In this document: in pieces, positions 6,772-10,053 of the stretch
Position numbering within the stretch: position 1 is the stretch's first letter
Layout: every line of letters begins with the position of its first letter
Assembly (NCBI GenBank): GCA_030149025.1
Contig: JASBSH010000426.1
Span: 1-10,053, forward strand
DNA from: Actinomycetales bacterium
Lineage (GTDB): Bacteria; Actinomycetota; Actinomycetes; Actinomycetales; BWSM-131
Direction: 5' to 3'
Length of the DNA stretch: 10,053 bases
Position numbers and translations under genes: made by a program
Notes under the pieces: generated by a model
Database searches by the model: none
What the model was told of the DNA's origin: nothing
What the model saw: only the letters and a program-made list of their open reading frames with translations

Positions 6772-7314
6772 ATGCCCGACGGCCCGCCCCCCGGTTCCAG
6801 CCCCAGGCCGTACCGCGTCACGTTCGTGTGCACCGGCAACATCTGCCGCTCGCCGATCGCGCGGGTGGTGGTCGAGGAGCTGATCAGGGAGCAGGGGCTG
6901 GAGGACAGGGTGGAGCTCGACTCGGCGGCGATCGGGGACTGGCACGTCGGTGAGGCAGCCGACCCCCGCGCCCTCGCCGTGCTGACCCGCCACGGCTACG
7001 ACGGTTCGTTCCACCGGGCGCGCCAGCTGGAGCCCGACGAGATCTCCGCGGCCGATCTGGTCATCGCGATGGACCGGGGGCACGCCGACGTGCTGAGGGT
7101 CTGGGCGCGCACGCAGCAGAACCGGGCGAAGGTGAGGCTGCTGCGGTCGTTCGACCCCGGGGCGGAGCCCCACGACCAGGACCTCGCCGACCCGTACTAC
7201 GGGGACGACGACGGGTTCAGGGCCGTGCTCGAGCAGGTGCGTGCAGCAGCGCCAGGGCTGGTGGAAGCCGTGCGGGAGGAGCTGCGGCGCCGCGAGAGCC
7301 GGGACTCCGCCTGA
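6772..7314 (+). CDS. low-molecular-weight protein tyrosine phosphatase
   Basis: This 180-residue protein has the complete low-molecular-weight tyrosine phosphatase signature. The P-loop CTGNICRSP near the N-terminus has nucleophile C20 and phosphate-binding R26 (C-x5-R-S). The DPYYG motif near the C-terminus has D140 as the general acid, as in mycobacterial PtpA (DPYYGD). The family is usually about 150-165 residues; the extra length is a Pro-rich N-terminal tail and a charged C-terminal end. It acts on phosphotyrosine, or possibly arginine phosphate, in the cytoplasm; family members in actinobacteria can also be exported. I chose ATG 6772 because it fits the family length; GTG 6703 has the better ribosome site and is a real alternative. 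It is transcribed away from the WXG100-like operon, and no shared function is shown. The next gene starts 160 bases on and is probably separate. Confidence 0.93.
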   Translation: MPDGPPPGSSPRPYRVTFVCTGNICRSPIARVVVEELIREQGLEDRVELDSAAIGDWHVGEAADPRALAVLTRHGYDGSFHRARQLEPDEISAADLVIAMDRGHADVLRVWARTQQNRAKVRLLRSFDPGAEPHDQDLADPYYGDDDGFRAVLEQVRAAAPGLVEAVREELRRRESRDSA

Positions 7315-7349
7315 ACCTGGGGCTGGCTCCGTGGGAACGCCGCGAGCCC

Positions 7350-7363
7350 GGTTGGTTGGTTGG
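7350..7363 (+). repeat. GGTT tetranucleotide run
   Basis: GGTTGGTTGGTTGG gives four GG tracts separated by TT. It lies just after the phosphatase gene and before the PHO-like elements. Such a run can in principle fold into a two-tier G-quadruplex on the + strand; nothing else supports a function. Confidence 0.7.
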
Positions 7364-7369
7364 CGCCTC

Positions 7370-7409
7370 GTTCATCTGGTCATCGCCTGCGGCAGGGTGC
7401 CGGTTCACC
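7370..7409 (+). promoter_or_regulatory. PHO-box-like GTTCAYC elements upstream of the phoX remnant
   Basis: GTTCATC (7370-7376) and GTTCACC (7403-7409) match the core of the 11-base direct-repeat units bound by PhoP in Streptomyces (GTTCACC). Their spacing is 33 bases, exactly three 11-base units. A further GGTCATC (7378-7384) is out of that register. The two intermediate units are degenerate, so this is a weak box. Its place, 66 bases before the TTG start of a phosphatase-type gene, is where phosphate control would be expected. Confidence 0.4.
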
Positions 7410-7462
7410 CTTCTGGTGTGGGTTGGGGCTGCTCCTCCGGAGCGCTCCCGACCCCATGAGAC

Positions 7463-7467
7463 AGGAG
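7463..7467 (+). promoter_or_regulatory. ribosome site supporting the TTG start of the phoX remnant
   Basis: AGGAG lies 7 bases before TTG 7475. No ATG or GTG in this frame lies nearby, and the reading frame from this TTG gives a complete Tat signal peptide, so the rare TTG start is well supported. Confidence 0.65.
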
Positions 7468-7474
7468 TTCTGCC

Positions 7475-7810
7475 TTGACGTCTTCCCTCTCGCCTTCGTC
7501 GGCGTCTTCCCCCACCGCTTCGGCTCTGTCCCGCCGCGGATTCCTGGGCGCTGGCGCTGCCTCTGGCCTCGGCATCGTGTTCGCAGGCAGCATCGACGCC
7601 GTCGCCGGGACCGCCGCGAACGCCGCCACACGTAGTGCCGCCGGGTACGGTCCCCTCGTGACCGACCCGGCGGGGATCCTCTCCCTGCCGAAGGGGTTCT
7701 CGTACAAGATCGTGGCCGAGGCCGGCAAGACCGTGATGGACGCCGGCGACCTCACCCCCGCCGTCTTCGCGATCACCGGTCCCTGGGGCCGGGCGAGCAA
7801 CGCTCGCTGA
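7475..7810 (+). pseudogene. remnant of a PhoX/DUF839 Tat-exported phosphatase with internal in-frame deletion
   Basis: The frame encodes only 111 residues. Residues 1-50 form a Tat signal peptide with S19-R20-R21-G22-F23-L24 before a hydrophobic stretch and Ala-rich cleavage region. Residues 57-90 (GYGPLVTDPAGILSLPKGFSYKIV and onward) match the start of the mature part of actinobacterial DUF839/PhoX proteins, which normally run about 450-700 residues. The last residues, about 94-111 (TPAVFAITGPWGRA), match the usual C-terminal end of the same family. Everything between, including the metal-binding and catalytic region, is missing; the product has no Cys and no His at all. I infer a single in-frame deletion of roughly 1 kb or more. 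The TTG start has a good ribosome site, PHO-like elements lie upstream and an intact terminator follows, so the locus ends are preserved. It could still be translated and exported, but not as a PhoX enzyme. Confidence 0.72.
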
Positions 7811-7828
7811 GACTGCCGCTTCTCGCGA

Positions 7829-7863
7829 AACGGCTCGGGTTTCCCAGCGGAACCCGAGCCGTT
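7829..7863. terminator. strong hairpin, probable bidirectional terminator
   Basis: AACGGCTCGGGTT (7829-7841) and AACCCGAGCCGTT (7851-7863) form a perfect 13-bp stem with a 9-base loop. It lies 18 bases after the phoX remnant stop and 30 bases from the pntB stop on the other strand. No long T run follows, which is usual in high-GC actinobacteria. Its position between convergent genes suggests that it ends both transcripts. Confidence 0.85.
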
Positions 7864-7893
7864 GCCCGTCGCGCTGGAGCGGCCGGGCTCGGC

Positions 7894-9267
7894 TCAGAGG
7901 TTCTTGACCGCCGCGAGCACCTTGGTGAGCGACTCCTTGGCGTCGCCGAACAACAGCGTCGTCTTGGGTTCGTAGAGCAGCTCGTTCTCGATCCCGGCGA
8001 AACCGGGCCGCATCGACCGCTTGAGGAACACCACCTGCTGGGCATCGGACACCTTGAGGATCGGCATCCCGTAGATCGGCGAACCGGGAGAGGTCTCGGC
8101 TGCCGGGTTGACCACGTCGTTGGCGCCGACGACCAGGGCCACGTCGGCCGTCTTCATCTTCGGGTTGACCTGGTCCATCTCCTCCAGCGCCTCGTACGGC
8201 ACGTTCGCCTCCGCGAGCAGCACGTTCATGTGCCCGGGCATGCGTCCGGCGACGGGGTGGATCCCGTAGATCACCTCGGTGCCACGCGTCTCGAGGGTCG
8301 ACGCCAGCTCCGCCATCGTGTGCTGCGCCTGGGCGACTGCAAGCCCGTAACCGGGGACGACGACGACGCGGCCCGCGTACCCGAGCAGGATCGCGACGTC
8401 CTCGGCCGAGGACGACCGGACCGGCCGGTCGGAGACGGCCGTCGACCCGGCGGTGGACCCGCCCTTCAACGCGCCGAAGAGGATGCCGGTGACGCTACGG
8501 CCCATGGCAGCCGCCATGGCCTGGGTCAGGATCGTGCCGCTCGCACCGACGAGTGTGCCGCCCACCAGCAACAGCACGTTGCCGAGGACGAAGCCGGACG
8601 CCGCCACGGCCAGACCGGTCGACGCGTTCAGCAGCGAGATGGCGATCGGGACGTCGGCCCCACCGACGGGAAGCACGAGCAGGACGCCGGCCACCAGGCC
8701 GACCACGAGCAGCACGGCTGCCAGCCAGGTCTGCCCGGTCGCCAGGACCAGTGCCGCGAGCACGAGCGCTGCGGCGAGGCTGGCACCCATCAGCCACCGT
8801 TGCCCGGGCAGGAGCACCGGCCGGGTGGTCATCATCTCCTGCAGCTTCGCGAAGGTGACCCCGGAGCCGGCGAACGAGACCGCCCCGACGAGCACCGTGA
8901 ACGCGACCGCGAGCAGCGCGCCGAACCCGCTGGAGGACCGCAGCTCCAGCAGCGCCACGAGCGCGGCGGCCCCGCCCCCCACACCGTTGAAGAGTGCCAC
9001 CAGCTGCGGCATCGCCGTCATCTTGACCCGGTGCGACACCGGCACCGCGATGGCCGCACCGACCGCGATCGCGATGAGGATGAGCAGCACGTTGTCCAGC
9101 GCGGTGGACAGGAAGACCGTCACCATGGCGACCAGTGCGCCGAACGCGCCGATCAGGTTGCCGCGCCGCGCGGTCCGGGGCGAGCTGAGGCCCCTGAGCG
9201 CGAGGATGAAGCAGACGGTCGCGAACAGGTAGAGCAGGCCGGTCCAGGTGGTGGGCAACAGGTTCAC
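7894..9267 (-). CDS. pntB: NAD(P) transhydrogenase subunit beta
   Basis: This 457-residue protein has the family's usual length. It pairs with PntAA and PntAB to form the membrane transhydrogenase, which uses the proton gradient to drive NADPH formation from NADH. The N-terminal half (about 1-260) is a series of hydrophobic membrane helices. The C-terminal half is the NADP-binding domain III, with VVVPGYGLAVAQAQH (302-316), IHPVAGRMPGHMNVLLAEA (336-354), GANDVVNPAA (381-390), GSPIYGMPIL (395-404) and GFAGIENELLY (422-432). Membrane residues of note are D205 in GGADVPIAI and N214, matching E. coli beta Asp213 and Asn222. Asn94 in MPQLVALFNGVGGG stands where E. coli has the proton-channel His91. 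The start is GTG 9267, with GGAGG (9274-9278) 6 bases upstream; GTGA overlaps the pntAB stop. The hairpin at 7829-7863 lies just downstream. Confidence 0.96.
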   Translation of the reverse strand: MNLLPTTWTGLLYLFATVCFILALRGLSSPRTARRGNLIGAFGALVAMVTVFLSTALDNVLLILIAIAVGAAIAVPVSHRVKMTAMPQLVALFNGVGGGAAALVALLELRSSSGFGALLAVAFTVLVGAVSFAGSGVTFAKLQEMMTTRPVLLPGQRWLMGASLAAALVLAALVLATGQTWLAAVLLVVGLVAGVLLVLPVGGADVPIAISLLNASTGLAVAASGFVLGNVLLLVGGTLVGASGTILTQAMAAAMGRSVTGILFGALKGGSTAGSTAVSDRPVRSSSAEDVAILLGYAGRVVVVPGYGLAVAQAQHTMAELASTLETRGTEVIYGIHPVAGRMPGHMNVLLAEANVPYEALEEMDQVNPKMKTADVALVVGANDVVNPAAETSPGSPIYGMPILKVSDAQQVVFLKRSMRPGFAGIENELLYEPKTTLLFGDAKESLTKVLAAVKNL

Positions 9268-9551
9268 CGCTCGCCTCCCCGACCCTTGAACATCTCGAGC
9301 ATTCGGTCGGTCACCACAAAACCACCGACGAGGTTCATGGTGGCGAGGACCACCGCCACGAGCGCCACGACCAGAACCCAGGTCGAGTCGGCCTGCCCGG
9401 CCACGATCACCGAACCGAGCAGGATGATCCCGTGGATCGCGTTGGCCCCCGACATCAGCGGCGTATGCAGGGTCGAGGACACCTTCGAGACGACCTCGAA
9501 CCCGACGAAGACCGCCAGCACGAAGATCGTCAGCAGCGCGACGCCGTCCAT
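9264..9551 (-). CDS. pntAB: NAD(P) transhydrogenase alpha subunit, membrane part
   Basis: This 95-residue protein holds the membrane segment of the alpha chain, which is a separate gene here, whereas in E. coli it is fused to the soluble part. Three hydrophobic helices are readable: about 4-20, 37-52 and 57-78. They are followed by the family end motif MNLVGGFVVTDRMLEMF (near 72-88). The loop TPLMSGANAIHGI holds His40, at the position where E. coli PntA has Ser; the beta chain in this window has Asn where E. coli has His91. I prefer ATG 9551 with GGAGG (9556-9560) 4 bases upstream. GTG 9554 would give one more residue and a GTGA overlap with the pntAA stop. It is followed without a gap by pntB, so all three subunits should be made in step. 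Confidence 0.95.
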   Translation of the reverse strand: MDGVALLTIFVLAVFVGFEVVSKVSSTLHTPLMSGANAIHGIILLGSVIVAGQADSTWVLVVALVAVVLATMNLVGGFVVTDRMLEMFKGRGGER

Positions 9552-10053
9552 CACGCCTCCTCTCCTTCGCTCGTGACCTCAGCTGGAGCGCCGGGCTCGA
9601 GCAGCTCCGCGGTGGGCGCGTGCACGACCTTGCCGGCGTGCGTCAGGCACGAACCGGCCACCACCTCGTCATCGAAGTCGGGGATGACCTGACCGTCCTT
9701 CGTCATCAGCAGCAGCAGATTCGCCACGTTCTTGGCGAACAGTCGCGAGGCATCGGCGGGCATGGTGGAGGCGGCGTCCTTCATGCCGACGAGCGTCACG
9801 TGACCGTGCCCGCTCGAGGCGGGCAGCACGACGTCCTCACCCGGGACGCTGCCCTCGACGTTGCCGCAGGACTCCGCCGCGAGGTCGACCACGACCGAAC
9901 CCGGTCGCATCGCGGCCAGCATCTGCTGCGTGACGAGCAACGGGGCGGCTCGTCCGGGAACGGCGGCGGTCGTGATGAGGACGTCCGCGTCCGCGACGTG
10001 GGGGGCGAGCAGCTCACGCTGTCGCTGCGCCCGGTTCTCCGTCATCTCGCGGG
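9551..10053 (-). CDS. pntAA: NAD(P) transhydrogenase alpha subunit, soluble NAD-binding part, C-terminal portion (5' end outside window)
   Basis: The reading frame runs from the right edge to TGA 9551-9553 and gives about 167 residues of a protein usually near 370-390. PntAA is the cytosolic domain I that binds NAD(H). Readable family motifs are DVLITTAAVPGRAAPLLVT, MRPGSVVVDLAAESCGNVE, LVGMKDAASTMPADASRLFAKNVANLL and DDEVVAGSCLTHAGKVVH. The segment lies in the second half of the alanine dehydrogenase/PntA fold; the upstream half with the RQD loop lies outside. In the VDLAAE motif this copy has SCGN where GGN is common. The frame continues upstream of ATG 10045 (Arg-Glu codons are read before it), so that ATG is internal. 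The short acidic tail (EVTSEGEEA) confirms that the membrane part is on a separate gene. The stop overlaps the start of pntAB. Confidence 0.95.
   Translation of the reverse strand, partial: REMTENRAQRQRELLAPHVADADVLITTAAVPGRAAPLLVTQQMLAAMRPGSVVVDLAAESCGNVEGSVPGEDVVLPASSGHGHVTLVGMKDAASTMPADASRLFAKNVANLLLLMTKDGQVIPDFDDEVVAGSCLTHAGKVVHAPTAELLEPGAPAEVTSEGEEA

Noticed and set aside
5316..6953. 545-codon + strand open frame over the EspG-like and WXG100-like genes
   Set aside because: It is a shadow of the - strand operon. The translation has no recognisable motif until it enters the phosphatase region out of frame, and no sensible start or ribosome site exists.
7319..7349. Weak GGCTC/GAGCC pairing after the phosphatase stop as a terminator
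   Set aside because: It is only a 5-base stem with a long GC-rich loop and no T run, expected by chance at this GC content.
8230..9576. 448-codon + strand open frame opposite pntB and pntAB
   Set aside because: It is a highly charged Arg/Asp/His-rich shadow; the - strand genes carry unmistakable transhydrogenase motifs.
1..10053. CRISPR arrays, tRNA or rRNA genes, insertion sequences
   Set aside because: I saw no regularly spaced repeats, no cloverleaf or rRNA-like stretches, and no transposase motifs or terminal inverted repeats.

Overview
The window is GC-rich DNA with tightly overlapping genes, GTG and TTG starts and strong GGAGG ribosome sites. Together with a phenylacetate (paa) operon, a three-gene transhydrogenase and genes that resemble type VII (ESX-like) secretion accessories, this points to a filamentous or nocardioform actinobacterium. 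A Pseudonocardiales member is my best guess, but that is inference from gene content and not from a marker gene.

Region 1 (1-3658, + strand) is the end of a phenylacetate catabolic operon: the C-terminal part of a 3-hydroxyacyl-CoA dehydrogenase (paaH-type), paaI thioesterase, paaJ thiolase and paaK phenylacetate-CoA ligase. paaK makes phenylacetyl-CoA, PaaH and PaaJ act in the later beta-oxidation-like steps, and PaaI rescues CoA from dead-end intermediates. The first three genes overlap. paaK follows a 96-base gap that holds a 14-base tandem repeat framed by a short inverted repeat.

Region 2 (3659-6526, - strand) is a three-gene, overlapping operon that I consider the least ordinary part of the window: a small WXG100-like helical protein, an EspG-like protein, and a 552-residue protein with a helical N-terminal half and a serine-hydrolase C-terminal half (GYSQGG). 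The set looks like a secreted or surface lipase/esterase of a type VII pathway with its partner and chaperone. Its last stop codon abuts the paaK stop inside one TGATCA palindrome.

Region 3 (6527-7863) has a low-molecular-weight protein tyrosine phosphatase transcribed divergently from the region 2 operon, followed by a 111-codon remnant of a PhoX/DUF839-type Tat-exported phosphatase. The remnant keeps the Tat signal, the start of the mature protein and the extreme C-terminus, but the catalytic middle is missing. PHO-box-like GTTCAYC elements lie upstream, and a strong 13-bp hairpin terminator follows.

Region 4 (7894-10053, - strand) is pntAA (3' part), pntAB and pntB, the split-subunit proton-translocating NAD(P) transhydrogenase, translationally coupled. 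The hairpin at 7829-7863 sits between the convergent phoX remnant and pntB and can serve both.
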